Assembly (NCBI RefSeq): GCF_023115445.1
Contig: NZ_JALDUI010000006.1
Coordinates: 45,553-109,552 of the forward strand
Length of the DNA stretch: 64,000 nucleotides
Reading direction: 5' to 3'
DNA from: Streptococcus sp. oral taxon 431
Lineage (GTDB): Bacteria; Bacillota; Bacilli; Lactobacillales; Streptococcaceae
Shown: positions 15,801 through 23,536 of the stretch, one piece after another
Numbering within the stretch: the first letter of the stretch is position 1
Layout of the letters: the number at the start of each line of letters is the position of its first letter
Translations under genes and position numbers: made by a program
The notes under the pieces: model-generated
The model's input: only the letters and a program-made list of their open reading frames with translations
Told to the model about the DNA's origin: nothing
The model's database searches: none

Positions 15801-18317
15801 TTGCCCGTCTTTCCAAGCATCTGGAAGGGCTGGTAATGGTGCAATATAACCTGTGTGAGACTGAAGGAGCATTTCTGCCATCCCGCTGGTTGCGCCAAAG
15901 TTACCATCAATTTGGAAAGGCGCGTGCGTATCCCAGAGGTTTTCTAGGGTTGAAGATCTGAGCTGTTCAGCCAACAAACGGTGGGCACGATTTCCATCTA
16001 GGAGACGAGCCCAGAGGTTGATTTTATTAGCCTTAGACCATCCAGTACCACCATCTCCACGGTGGTTTAGGGTTGCGCGTGCTGCTTCCAAATATTCAGG
16101 TTGATCCTTGCCAAATAGAGTACCTGGGAAGAGTCCGACCAGATGAGAAACGTGACGGTGGTGATTTTCAATACCTTCGTTTGTGAATTGAGGGCTGTCT
16201 TCCTCAAACCACTCCTTGATACGACCATCTCGGTTGATATGAAGTGGTTTTAACTTGTCAAATTTAGCCTTAACTTCTGTTACAAGGTCTTGATCCACTT
16301 TCAGATGGTTAGCCACTTCCATGTAGTCGTGGAAAAGTTGCCAAACTAGAGACTGGTCGAAGGTATTCCCAATAGTGATAGTTCCATGCTCTGGTGAGTA
16401 GGATGGAGAAGATACCCAACGGTCACTAGCCTTGTCGTAGTGCAAGAAGGAATTCCAGAACTTGGCTGTTTCCTTGAGCATTGGATAAATCTTTTCTTTG
16501 AGATAAGTTTCATCCTTTGTGAATTTGTAGTAGTCATAGACGTTCTGCATCATCCAAGCATTGGCAGCAGGAGACCAACCCCAATAGTAGTTCCAACCAG
16601 GAGTAGTCCAGCCAAATGGTGTCGCCTGAGTATGAACCAGCCAACCATTTTCTTGGCCTTCTTTGGATTCGATACCAGCGTATTCCTTAGCAGCGATACG
16701 GCCATAGTAGCGCATATCGTCAATGTAATTGATCATTGGCTTAGCTGTTTCAGCAAGATTGCTCATGTAGGCAGGCCAGTAGTTCATCTGTAGGTTGACA
16801 TTGAGGTGATAGTCAGAGTTCCATGGTGGATTATCTACAGCATTCCAGACTCCTTGCAAGTTTGCAGGAAGGGCGTCTGTCCGATCACGAGAAGAGCTGA
16901 TCAGGAGGTAACGTCCGTATTGGAAGAAGAGTTCTTCTAGCTTTTGGCCTTTTGTTGGATTATAGGTTTGAAGAGCTTCTTTTGTAGTTTGATTAGACTT
17001 GCTACCGCCGAGGTTTAATTGAACACGGTTGAAAAGACTTTGATAGTCCTTGATGTGGTCATTTTTCAGAGTTTCATAGTCTTTTGCCTTGGCAGCATCT
17101 ACGATAGATTTGACAGTTTTCTCTACGTCAATATCCTTGCGATAATTAGTTTTTGGATTTTGAGCAAAATTAGTCTTGGCACTGAGTAGCAGTGTTGCAT
17201 AGCTTGCTCCTGTGACAGTCAAATAACCATCTTGAGCAGTGACTTGTCCGTCAGTCTTGATACCAAGATAAGAGGCAAATTGAAGGCCGTTATCTTTAAC
17301 AGTACCCTTGAGCAAAATACCATTAGAATCTACACTGACAGTCCCTTTTTTGTAATTAGAATTATCCCAAGAATACTGTCCGTTAGCAATTAGGTCTTCT
17401 GTTAAGCTATTCCAAAGGGTAAAATCAAGCGTCTTATCTCCCTTTTTAGTCAAGTGGGTAACAGTGACGTCGTCTGGGAAGCTAGAGAAGGTCTCGCGTT
17501 TGAAGCTTGTCCCGTCTTGGGTATAAGAGGTAGTTGTGATAGCTTCAGAAATATCCAAGCCACGGTGATAATCTGTGACAGTATCTAACCCTTTCTTCTG
17601 GTTGTTAAAGACCATAAAGATATCACCGAAGGCTAAGTAGCGACCATATTGGGCATTATTAGGCCCAACGAGATTTCTTTCAGCTAGGCGTTTGGCTTTT
17701 TGACGGTCGCCGTCTTCTAAGGCCTTACGGATTTCGGCTAAGACTTTGTAGCGGTCCTTGTAGTTTCCTCCGTTGTAATCTTGACTATCTGGCTGTGGGC
17801 CTCCAGACCAAAGTGTTTTTTCGTTGTACTGGATTCTTTCTTCACCGATGAGTCCGAAAACCTTGGCACCCATTTCCCCATTTCCGACTGGGAGGGCTTG
17901 TTTTTCCCATCCATCATAGGAAGGAGCAGTTGGTTGGTTGTAATGTAATTCGTAATGTTCTTGCTTGTTCACAGGAAGTTCTGGCTTCTCGCTCTCCTTA
18001 TTGTCAGCAGGGGCGGTAGTAGCACTTGTCTCTGACTGACTACTAGTTTGAGGTAGTTCTGTCCCTGGGTTTGTTTGCTTTTCAGCTGATTCAGCTATAG
18101 GTTGAGTCTCTGTGTTAGAAGCAACAACTTCTTCTACTTTCGTATCCGGTTTAGCAGAGGTTTCAGTAATTGTTGCCTCACTTTCCGTAATCTCGACACC
18201 ATCAGCAGCCACACCCTGTGCTGCTAAAAACACAGCTCCAAGTAAAACAGAGGCAGCTCCGACACTTAGCTTGCGGATGCTATACTTACAGGATTTTTCC
18301 CAATATCTCTTATCCAC
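12864..18317 (-). CDS. Cell-wall anchored GH95 alpha-L-fucosidase
   Basis: An 1817-residue surface enzyme. Order: signal peptide with YSIRKLSVGAAS (about residues 12-23); Thr/Glu-rich linker to about 118; GH95 catalytic domain (about 120-870); fibronectin-III-like module; two related carbohydrate-binding-like modules, each opening RIQYGS (about 1015-1265); eleven 20-residue repeats (about 1408-1628); sortase site LPATG at 1786-1790, membrane helix and KGKKD tail. GH95 enzymes release alpha-1,2-fucose by inversion; the family residues appear as NVNLQMNYW, SPSYSPEHG (Glu) and FQIDGNFG (catalytic Asp). I start at the GTG at 18317, six bases after AGAAAGGAG; an ATG at 18353 has no ribosome site and would place that site within the gene. 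A cre-like box lies just upstream. Confidence 0.92.
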   Translation of the reverse strand: MDKRYWEKSCKYSIRKLSVGAASVLLGAVFLAAQGVAADGVEITESEATITETSAKPDTKVEEVVASNTETQPIAESAEKQTNPGTELPQTSSQSETSATTAPADNKESEKPELPVNKQEHYELHYNQPTAPSYDGWEKQALPVGNGEMGAKVFGLIGEERIQYNEKTLWSGGPQPDSQDYNGGNYKDRYKVLAEIRKALEDGDRQKAKRLAERNLVGPNNAQYGRYLAFGDIFMVFNNQKKGLDTVTDYHRGLDISEAITTTSYTQDGTSFKRETFSSFPDDVTVTHLTKKGDKTLDFTLWNSLTEDLIANGQYSWDNSNYKKGTVSVDSNGILLKGTVKDNGLQFASYLGIKTDGQVTAQDGYLTVTGASYATLLLSAKTNFAQNPKTNYRKDIDVEKTVKSIVDAAKAKDYETLKNDHIKDYQSLFNRVQLNLGGSKSNQTTKEALQTYNPTKGQKLEELFFQYGRYLLISSSRDRTDALPANLQGVWNAVDNPPWNSDYHLNVNLQMNYWPAYMSNLAETAKPMINYIDDMRYYGRIAAKEYAGIESKEGQENGWLVHTQATPFGWTTPGWNYYWGWSPAANAWMMQNVYDYYKFTKDETYLKEKIYPMLKETAKFWNSFLHYDKASDRWVSSPSYSPEHGTITIGNTFDQSLVWQLFHDYMEVANHLKVDQDLVTEVKAKFDKLKPLHINRDGRIKEWFEEDSPQFTNEGIENHHRHVSHLVGLFPGTLFGKDQPEYLEAARATLNHRGDGGTGWSKANKINLWARLLDGNRAHRLLAEQLRSSTLENLWDTHAPFQIDGNFGATSGMAEMLLQSHTGYIAPLPALPDAWKDGQVSGLVARGNFEVSMKWQEKNLESLTFLSNVGGDLVVDYPNIEATLIKINGKEVQATRIKDNRIQLATQKGDVITFENFPGRVTRLTAVRKDAMTAELDFNPVKGASHYVIQRESKDENSQASTLREFITNQTHFIDRSIDSSHAYTYTVKAMMGERSTPVSDAASIDAFSELVDDRDKRIQYGSAFGNWSDTELFGGTEKYADISNGNYSDKDATATIPFNGPGIEIYGLKSSQLGLADVKIDGKSVGELDFYTAGATEKGVLIGRYTNLSSGPHLMTITVKREHKGRTNERAKISLDYFKVFPGQGATVEKIDDRDPRIQYGSMFKDWSDAELYASTEKYADINADDSLASEATATIPFSGTGIRIYGLKTASLGKALVTLDGKEMPALDFYTPGATEKGALIGEFTNLTDGDHVLTLKVDPNSPQGRKKISLDSFDILKAPSVSLDSPSLDSVKSKDKTVTLTLPTGNWDAVAVTFPGIKDPLLLRKVDDDHLVTSGEQTVLTIKNNKVQLDIPETTDRKAGKPIEAYAIQGTTTTSPVVAVFPKDETAPVEEKILTSKGDEPAPVGTIPEYTDPIGTAGDQEAPSVVIPEFTEPIGTAGEQEAPFVEIPEYTGPIGTAGDQEAPSVEIPEYTGPIGTAGEQEAPSVERPEYTGPIGTAGDQKAPTVERPEYTKPIGTVGNQEAPTVEIPEYTEPIGTAGDQEAPSVVIPEYTKPIGTAGDQEAPSVIIPEYTESIGTAGDQEAPSVVIPEYTEPIGTAGDQEAPSVVIPEYTEPIGTAGDQEAPSITLPEFKLKVMKDKTTRAQVISGTTELEGASYLDSQKVENKELLGKIYDAYALQLKDKDGKLVQPKGAVLVRLPVSGAVQELYQLTPTKDLKSQEFTIRDGYLEFIALDLNTYAIVYKTEGSTIKPIPVHMEERNLETTKPLVESNDVNDKASTNEKQLPATGEQTSPLLFMASLSLALSAAFLLKGKKD
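13432..14092 (-). repeat. Eleven tandem 60-bp repeats in the fucosidase gene
   Basis: The protein unit is 20 residues, consensus VIPEYTEPIGTAGDQEAPSV, in eleven in-frame copies. Copies near the C terminus are almost uniform, while the middle ones vary (ERPEYTGPIGTAGDQKAPTV, ERPEYTKPIGTVGNQEAPTV). It probably forms an extended stalk that lifts the catalytic domain from the wall. Confidence 0.95.
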
Positions 18318-18338
18318 AAAATTCTCCTTTCTTAAATC

Positions 18339-18352
18339 TGTAAGCGCATACA
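18339..18352. promoter_or_regulatory. cre-like CcpA site in the fucosidase leader
   Basis: TGTAAGCGCATACA matches the cre consensus TGWAANCGNTNWCA at all positions but one. It lies 22 bases before the GTG start, a position suited to a transcription roadblock. Confidence 0.6.
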
Positions 18353-18483
18353 TTCTCTTTTAAAAAAATAAGTCTTGCAGAAATATGTGTGATTTTTCAG
18401 ATAATTTTAATATAACAAATAAATGGAACTATTGCAAGGGCTTTCAAGAGAAATGGCCTTATTTTACTAAGTTTTACTAATAC

Positions 18484-19536
18484 TCAATTGTTTTCAAAAA
18501 GCAACCTTGTCCATTGTCTGCTGACAGTGGACTTTAAAACGCCTTTTTCTAGTCCTTGAATAACTTCTTGAAGGACTAGAAAAAGGCGGCTTCTAATGTT
18601 TGGAACGCCTTATTTTTAAAGCCTCGTTTTCGAATTTCTTTCCAGACTTGTTCAACAGGGTTCATTTCTGGTGTATAAGGTGGGATAAAAGCTAACTCAA
18701 TATTACTACTTGGAATCTCTAAGGTACTTGATTTATGCCATATAGCATTATCCATGACAAGTAAAATATAATCATCCGGATAAGCTTGTGAGACTTGCCG
18801 TAGAAATTCATTCATCCACTCAGTATTGCATCCTCCAGAAATAAGGAAGAAGGAATCTCCTGTCTGAGCATCTACTGCCCCATAACAATAGCGATATTCT
18901 CGCATATAATGACTATGAATGTTAGGTCGGATTCCTTGAGGAGCCCAACAAGAACTCATCTTACTGATTCTCCCGAAACCGGCTTCATCTTGGTACATCA
19001 AACGTACTTTGTTATAAGTCCCCTTCTCTTTAAAGCGCTTACTTAAGGTCTCGAATGTAGATTTTATTTTTAGACGTCTCAATTATTTGAGCGTCTGCCT
19101 TCTTGGGATGTTCAGGTCTGGGAGTGACCGTTCGCCAACCATGGCGTTTCAAGAGATAATAAAAACCATCACGTGTAGAAGTGCGACCAATCTCTTTTTG
19201 ATAGGCTTCGAATAACTGATTGACAGTCACAAATTCTCCAGCCTGAGCAGCTTCTATATGACGTTTTAGAAATGCTTGTTCTTCTTCGTAAGTCATATAT
19301 TCTCGATGACGTCCACCACGAGTCTCTTGAAGAAGAGCTTCTAAACCAAACTCCTTATATTTTTTCAAATTCCTCCAAACAGTTGTTTTATTACAATCTA
19401 GCAGATCCATGATTTCCTTATAACTCTTTCCTTTTGAGCGAAAATAAATAATCTGTAGACGTTTGTGATATTTGGCGTACGATGAATCTCTCAGGAGTTT
19501 TTCAATTTTCTGTATTTCTTCGTTTGTGAGTTTCAT
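18484..19536 (-). pseudogene. IS630-family DDE transposase, frameshifted twice
   Basis: The N-terminal part (19536 to about 19039) holds the helix-turn-helix KSYKEIMDLLDCNKTTVWRNLKKY. The catalytic part follows in another frame with YQDEAGFG (first D), LLVMDNAIWH (second D) and PEMNPVEQVW (E). The frames would join with one more A in the A5 run near 19070 (ETSKKIKSTFETL); IS630 elements can use programmed shifting here. A second break lies in the T5 run near 18580: one more T would read on through EVIQGLEKGVLKS to a TGA at 18484-18486, the normal family C terminus. The second break makes the copy probably inactive. Confidence 0.85.
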
Positions 19537-19570
19537 AACTACTATTATAAGATGGTTTTTGATTTTAGTC
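18484..19570 (-). mobile_element. IS630-family insertion sequence, ends not resolved
   Basis: The span is defined by the transposase remnants; terminal inverted repeats and TA duplications were not confidently seen, so the bounds are approximate. The element sits between the fucosidase gene and the orphan gene upstream of treR. A perfect hairpin (CGCCTTTTTCTAGTCCTT and its complement, about 18540-18588) falls in the end of the transposase. Confidence 0.75.
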
Positions 19571-19582
19571 TAGTATTACTAC

Positions 19583-19636
19583 TAAAAAGACTCTTTATCA
19601 CCTACTATTTTATGTAGTTAATAAAGAGTCTTTTTA
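19583..19636. terminator. Long perfect hairpin beside the IS element
   Basis: TAAAAAGACTCTTTAT at 19583-19598 is exactly complementary to ATAAAGAGTCTTTTTA at 19621-19636, with a smaller CTAC/GTAG hairpin inside. A/T runs at both feet suit a bidirectional terminator; it could also be a miniature element end. Confidence 0.6.
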
Positions 19637-19888
19637 TTTAGTAGAGATAATTTCGAGTAGAATTAATTAAAGATAATAGTAGGTAAGGTGGTCAACTAAT
19701 TTATAGTTTTTTTAGTATTTTACCAAATAGTTTCTCTAATTTTTTAAATCTACATAAATTGTTCTGCATGTATCGAAGTTATGAATCTTATCACCTTATT
19801 ATATTCGTATTTTCTGCATAGTATCTTTTAGATAAATTCAGAAAATTAAATCAGATAAAATTATACTAATTTTGAAATATACATAATG
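19637..19888. other. AT-rich spacer without recognised genes
   Basis: About 250 bases of AT-rich sequence between the IS-side hairpin and the truncated paralog start. I see no open frame with a ribosome site and no known repeat. Confidence 0.5.
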
Positions 19889-19930
19889 TTAAAGGTTTCT
19901 ACTCGTTCTAATTTCTTCTCGTATCTTCAT
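19889..19930 (-). pseudogene. Truncated start of a paralog of the orphan gene
   Basis: Twelve bases downstream of the orphan gene an ATG opens MKIREEIRTSRNL and stops. This resembles the opening of the orphan protein (MLEIRERIKSSKGYQ): KIREEIRTSR against EIRERIKSSK. The rest of the copy is not recognisable. It looks like the remnant of a tandem duplicate. Confidence 0.35.
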
Positions 19931-19942
19931 CACTATCACTCT

Positions 19943-20353
19943 CTAAAGATTATCATAGTATTTTTTGAAAGCATCAAAATAATACTTAACTTCTTCAGCT
20001 TTATTTACTTGACCACCCCACTCTAATTTTTTATCTCCTAAAATCCAAAATAAACCATCTCCTCTTTCACCTGAGGTTAACTTTGCATCACCTCCATCTT
20101 TAGGAACCGCTATGCCAATAACACCAGTACCACCCATACGAAACATCTGGCGTGGACCGCTATGAGCGACACCTACATCCACTCCCTTTAATTTGGGAAA
20201 ATCTACAGATAAGCGAAAGTCAAAACTTGCCGGTTCCAAATCATCATAAGTGATTTTACGAATAATATAATCTTGACCGAAGTAGCTATCAAGCATTGCA
20301 ATTAAGACTTGATAACCTTTGCTTGATTTGATTCTTTCTCGTATCTCTAACAT
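19943..20353 (-). CDS. Orphan protein of unknown function
   Basis: A 136-residue soluble protein with an N-terminal helix (EIRERIKSSKGYQVLIAMLDSYFG), a beta-rich middle with many glycines (MGGTGVIGIAVPKDGG) and an aromatic C-terminal helix (EEVKYYFDAFKKYYDNL). No signal peptide or membrane segment. I do not recognise a family. It sits downstream of treR on the same strand but 60 bases away, with only a weak GGTGA ribosome site, and a truncated paralog start follows it. A small immunity-type or effector-associated protein is conceivable, but nothing in the sequence proves it. Confidence 0.6.
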   Translation of the reverse strand: MLEIRERIKSSKGYQVLIAMLDSYFGQDYIIRKITYDDLEPASFDFRLSVDFPKLKGVDVGVAHSGPRQMFRMGGTGVIGIAVPKDGGDAKLTSGERGDGLFWILGDKKLEWGGQVNKAEEVKYYFDAFKKYYDNL

Positions 20354-20416
20354 CTTATTTCACCATTTTAAACCTTTCATTATTTTAAAACTTGATAACT
20401 ATACGCCTTTTCCTCT

Positions 20417-21124
20417 TTATTTTCTTTTAGCAAAATCTACAAATCGAAACTTTTCAAGTTTGTGCCGGCTTTCGGTGAACTGAAATTGGCGTCCGTCTTG
20501 GAGATAGACTTTTGACTTAATGGAAACAACATAAGGATCTTTACCAATATCCATGAGAATCTTATCTCTATCGTTACTATGGTCAATGGTGATTTCCTTT
20601 TGAGCATAGTCGATGATTAATTTCAAATCATTTTCGATATAGGAGTAGATAGATTGTTCAGCAATTTCTCTGGTTAGTTTAGGGATGAGTTCCATATCTA
20701 GATAATCAATATCCAGTACGGATACCAGATCATCTACAACTCGTTGGCGAACGACCTTCCAAACCATCCGAAATTCTGGGAAGCCAGTTAACAGGGAAGT
20801 TTTTTTATCGATGATAATTTTATCTAGACTCACGACATTCGTTTTTGAGCGAAGTCCTAACTCTTGGACCAATTCTTGGTAGCTAGTTAGGTTAGACACT
20901 GGGAAATTCACAGTTTCTTCTTTAATAACCTGAGAACCCTGCCCTCTGATTTTTTTAATCAATCCCTCTTCTTGGAGGAGAGCTAAGGCTTTTCGAACAG
21001 TGTCACGACTCACCTGATACTGGTCCATGAGTTCGTGTTCACTAGGGAGAAAATCTCCAACAGCATAGGTTTCTTCATGAATTGCTTTTTCCATTTGTTT
21101 GTATAATTGTTGATATTTTTTCAC
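20417..21124 (-). CDS. treR: Trehalose operon repressor, GntR family
   Basis: A 235-residue GntR/HutC regulator: winged helix at residues 1-70 (FLPSEHELMDQYQVSRDTVRKALALLQEEGLI, then IRGQGSQVI) and a UTRA effector domain from about 85 to 230. TreR represses the trehalose genes and is released by trehalose 6-phosphate. It is divergent from treP, and inverted CTTGTAT/ATACAAG half-sites lie in the shared intergenic region. The family call is firm, and the trehalose role follows from the neighbours. Confidence 0.93.
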   Translation of the reverse strand: MKKYQQLYKQMEKAIHEETYAVGDFLPSEHELMDQYQVSRDTVRKALALLQEEGLIKKIRGQGSQVIKEETVNFPVSNLTSYQELVQELGLRSKTNVVSLDKIIIDKKTSLLTGFPEFRMVWKVVRQRVVDDLVSVLDIDYLDMELIPKLTREIAEQSIYSYIENDLKLIIDYAQKEITIDHSNDRDKILMDIGKDPYVVSIKSKVYLQDGRQFQFTESRHKLEKFRFVDFAKRK

Positions 21125-21169
21125 GGTTCTTCCTCTAAAATAATCGATTGATGAGCCCTACAAGAGTTT

Positions 21170-21193
21170 CTTGTATTTATTTTACCATACAAG
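21170..21193. promoter_or_regulatory. Putative TreR operator
   Basis: CTTGTAT (21170-21176) and ATACAAG (21187-21193) are perfect inverted half-sites. A further CATACAAG half-site at 21241-21248 overlaps the treP -35 box. TreR sites in Firmicutes are of the TTGTATACAA type. Confidence 0.6.
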
Positions 21194-21237
21194 TAACAAA
21201 AATATACAAAAAAAATCCATTATTTTTAACAAACAAG

Positions 21238-21266
21238 TTGCATACAAGTTTGGTATCGATTACAAT
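21238..21266 (+). promoter_or_regulatory. Probable treP promoter
   Basis: TTGCAT at 21238-21243 and TACAAT at 21261-21266 are spaced by 17 bases; a TreR half-site overlaps the -35. Confidence 0.6.
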
Positions 21267-21312
21267 TGAATTATCAAATCAAGGAAATCTTGACAAAAAT
21301 AAGGAGATTCAA

Positions 21313-23280
21313 ATGGGGAAATTTGAACAAGAAGCTAAAGATTTGCTACAAGCAATCGGAGGCAAAGACAATATTACGGCAGTAACTCACTGTGCAACAC
21401 GCATGCGTTTTGTGCTTGTAGATGATAAGAAAGCTGATGTCAAGGCTATTGAATCCATCTCAGCGGTCAAGGGAACTTTTACAAACGCTGGTCAATTCCA
21501 GGTAATCATCGGAAATGATGTGCCAATCTTCTATAATGACTTTACAGCTGTTTCTGGTATTGAAGGTGTTTCAAAAGAAGCAGCCAAGTCCGCAGCTAAG
21601 AGTAATCAAAATGTCGTTCAACGTGTAATGACAACTCTGGCTGAAATCTTTACACCGATCATTCCAGCCTTGATCGTCGGAGGACTGATCCTCGGTTTCC
21701 GTAATGTTCTTGAGGGCGTGCATTGGTCAATGTTGGATGGCAAGACCATCACAGAATCCTCTCAGTTTTGGGCGGGGGTTAATCACTTCCTCTGGTTACC
21801 AGGTGAGGCCATCTTCCAGTTCTTGCCAGTAGGGATTACCTGGTCTGTTTCTCGTAAGATGGGAACCAGCCAAATCTTGGGAATTGTTCTTGGTATCTGT
21901 TTGGTTTCACCTCAGTTGCTGAATGCCTATGCGGTTGCTTCGACACCTGCATCCGAAATTGCAGCCAACTGGGTTTGGAATTTTGGTTACTTCACGGTTA
22001 ATCGTATTGGTTACCAAGCTCAAGTTATCCCAGCTTTACTGGCAGGATTGAGTTTGGCTTATCTTGAAATTTTCTGGCGTAAGCATATCCCAGAAGTCAT
22101 TTCTATGATTTTTGTACCATTCTTATCGTTGATTCCAGCCTTGATTTTGGCTCACACTGTTTTGGGACCAATCGGATGGACAATTGGTCAAGGACTATCG
22201 GCAGTTGTATTGGCAGGGTTAACTGGTCCAGTTAAGTGGCTCTTCGGTGCGATCTTTGGTGCCCTCTATGCTCCATTTGTTATCACTGGTCTTCACCACA
22301 TGACCAATGCCATTGATACGCAATTGATTGCTGATGCTGGTGGAACTGCTCTCTGGCCTATGATTGCTCTTTCTAATATTGCCCAAGGTTCAGCTGTGTT
22401 TGCCTATTATTTGATGCACCGTCGTGATGAGCGTGAAGCTCAGGTATCACTTCCAGCAACTATTTCAGCCTATCTCGGTGTAACAGAGCCGGCCCTCTTT
22501 GGGGTTAACGTCAAATACATCTATCCATTTGTGGCTGGGATGATTGGTTCAGCTCTTGCAGGTATGCTTTCTGTGACATTTAACGTGACTGCTGCTTCTA
22601 TCGGTATTGGTGGATTACCAGGTATTCTTTCTATTCAACCACAATACATGCTTCCATTTGCAGGGACTATGCTAGTTGCAATCGTCGTGCCAATGCTATT
22701 GACCTTCTTCTTCCGTAAGGCAGGACTCTTTACAAAAACAGAAGATGACACAGAATTAAAAGCAGAATTTCAAGCACAGGAAGAAGCAGAATTCCATCAT
22801 CAAGAATCAACTTCTGTTGCTTCAACAAAAATTGTCAGTCCACTGGAAGGACAAGTAAAAGAACTAAGTCAAGCAACAGACCCAGTCTTTGCATCAGGTG
22901 TCATGGGACAAGGTCTAGTGATTGAACCAAGTCAAGGTGAGTTGACTTCGCCAGTAAATGGTACAGTTACAGTCCTATTTCCAACTAAGCACGCCATCGG
23001 TATTGTATCTGATGAAGGTGTTGAGTTATTGATGCACGTTGGCATGGATACTGTTGGTCTAGAAGGTCGTGGCTTTGAAAGTCATGTGTCTCAAGGAGAC
23101 CATGTTACTGTAGGACAAAAATTGATTAGCTTTGATATGAAAGTGATCAAGGATGCAGGACTTGTGACTGAAACTCCAGTCATCATCACTAACCAAGATG
23201 CGTACACAGCGACAATCGAAGGAACTTATCCTAGAGTGATTAAAAACGGGGAAGACTTGATGGTTGCTAAACGAATCTAA
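21313..23280 (+). CDS. treP: Trehalose-specific PTS transporter EIIBCA
   Basis: A 655-residue membrane permease that imports trehalose and phosphorylates it to trehalose 6-phosphate. The EIIB domain comes first with its phospho-cysteine C27 (THCATRMRF), then a hydrophobic EIIC of about ten helices (residues 105-480), then EIIA with the phospho-histidine H575 (LLMHVGMDT). The ATG at 21313 follows AAGGAG at 21301-21306; the frame extends upstream to 21148 but through the promoter. A BOX element begins at the last base of its stop codon and separates it from treC. Confidence 0.95.
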   Translation: MGKFEQEAKDLLQAIGGKDNITAVTHCATRMRFVLVDDKKADVKAIESISAVKGTFTNAGQFQVIIGNDVPIFYNDFTAVSGIEGVSKEAAKSAAKSNQNVVQRVMTTLAEIFTPIIPALIVGGLILGFRNVLEGVHWSMLDGKTITESSQFWAGVNHFLWLPGEAIFQFLPVGITWSVSRKMGTSQILGIVLGICLVSPQLLNAYAVASTPASEIAANWVWNFGYFTVNRIGYQAQVIPALLAGLSLAYLEIFWRKHIPEVISMIFVPFLSLIPALILAHTVLGPIGWTIGQGLSAVVLAGLTGPVKWLFGAIFGALYAPFVITGLHHMTNAIDTQLIADAGGTALWPMIALSNIAQGSAVFAYYLMHRRDEREAQVSLPATISAYLGVTEPALFGVNVKYIYPFVAGMIGSALAGMLSVTFNVTAASIGIGGLPGILSIQPQYMLPFAGTMLVAIVVPMLLTFFFRKAGLFTKTEDDTELKAEFQAQEEAEFHHQESTSVASTKIVSPLEGQVKELSQATDPVFASGVMGQGLVIEPSQGELTSPVNGTVTVLFPTKHAIGIVSDEGVELLMHVGMDTVGLEGRGFESHVSQGDHVTVGQKLISFDMKVIKDAGLVTETPVIITNQDAYTATIEGTYPRVIKNGEDLMVAKRI

Positions 23281-23475
23281 TACTCAATGAAAATCAAAGA
23301 GCAAACTAGGAAGCTAGCCGCAGGTTGCTCAAAACACCGTTTTGAGGTTGTAGATGGAACTGACGAAGTCAGCTCAAAACACTGTTTTGAGGTTGCGGAT
23401 AGAACTGACGAAGTCAGTAACCATACCTACGGTAAGGCGACGCTGACGTGGTTTGAAGAGATTTTCGAAGAGTAT
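23280..23475 (-). repeat. BOX element (boxC-B-B-A as read, minus orientation) inside the treP-treC operon
   Basis: Starts ATACTCAATGAAAATC at the last base of the treP stop codon and ends TTTTCGAAGAGTAT. It has a full boxA with CTACGGTAAGGCGACGCTGA, very close to the BOXA1R typing primer, and two boxB units. Confidence 0.95.
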
Positions 23476-23536
23476 AAGTTTTAAAATGTATAGGGTTGGG
23501 ATATAGCTCCCTCCCTTTTATCAAAAAGGAGAAACT

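Noticed and set aside
23287..23484. Small frame after treP
   Set aside because: It lies entirely inside a BOX element.
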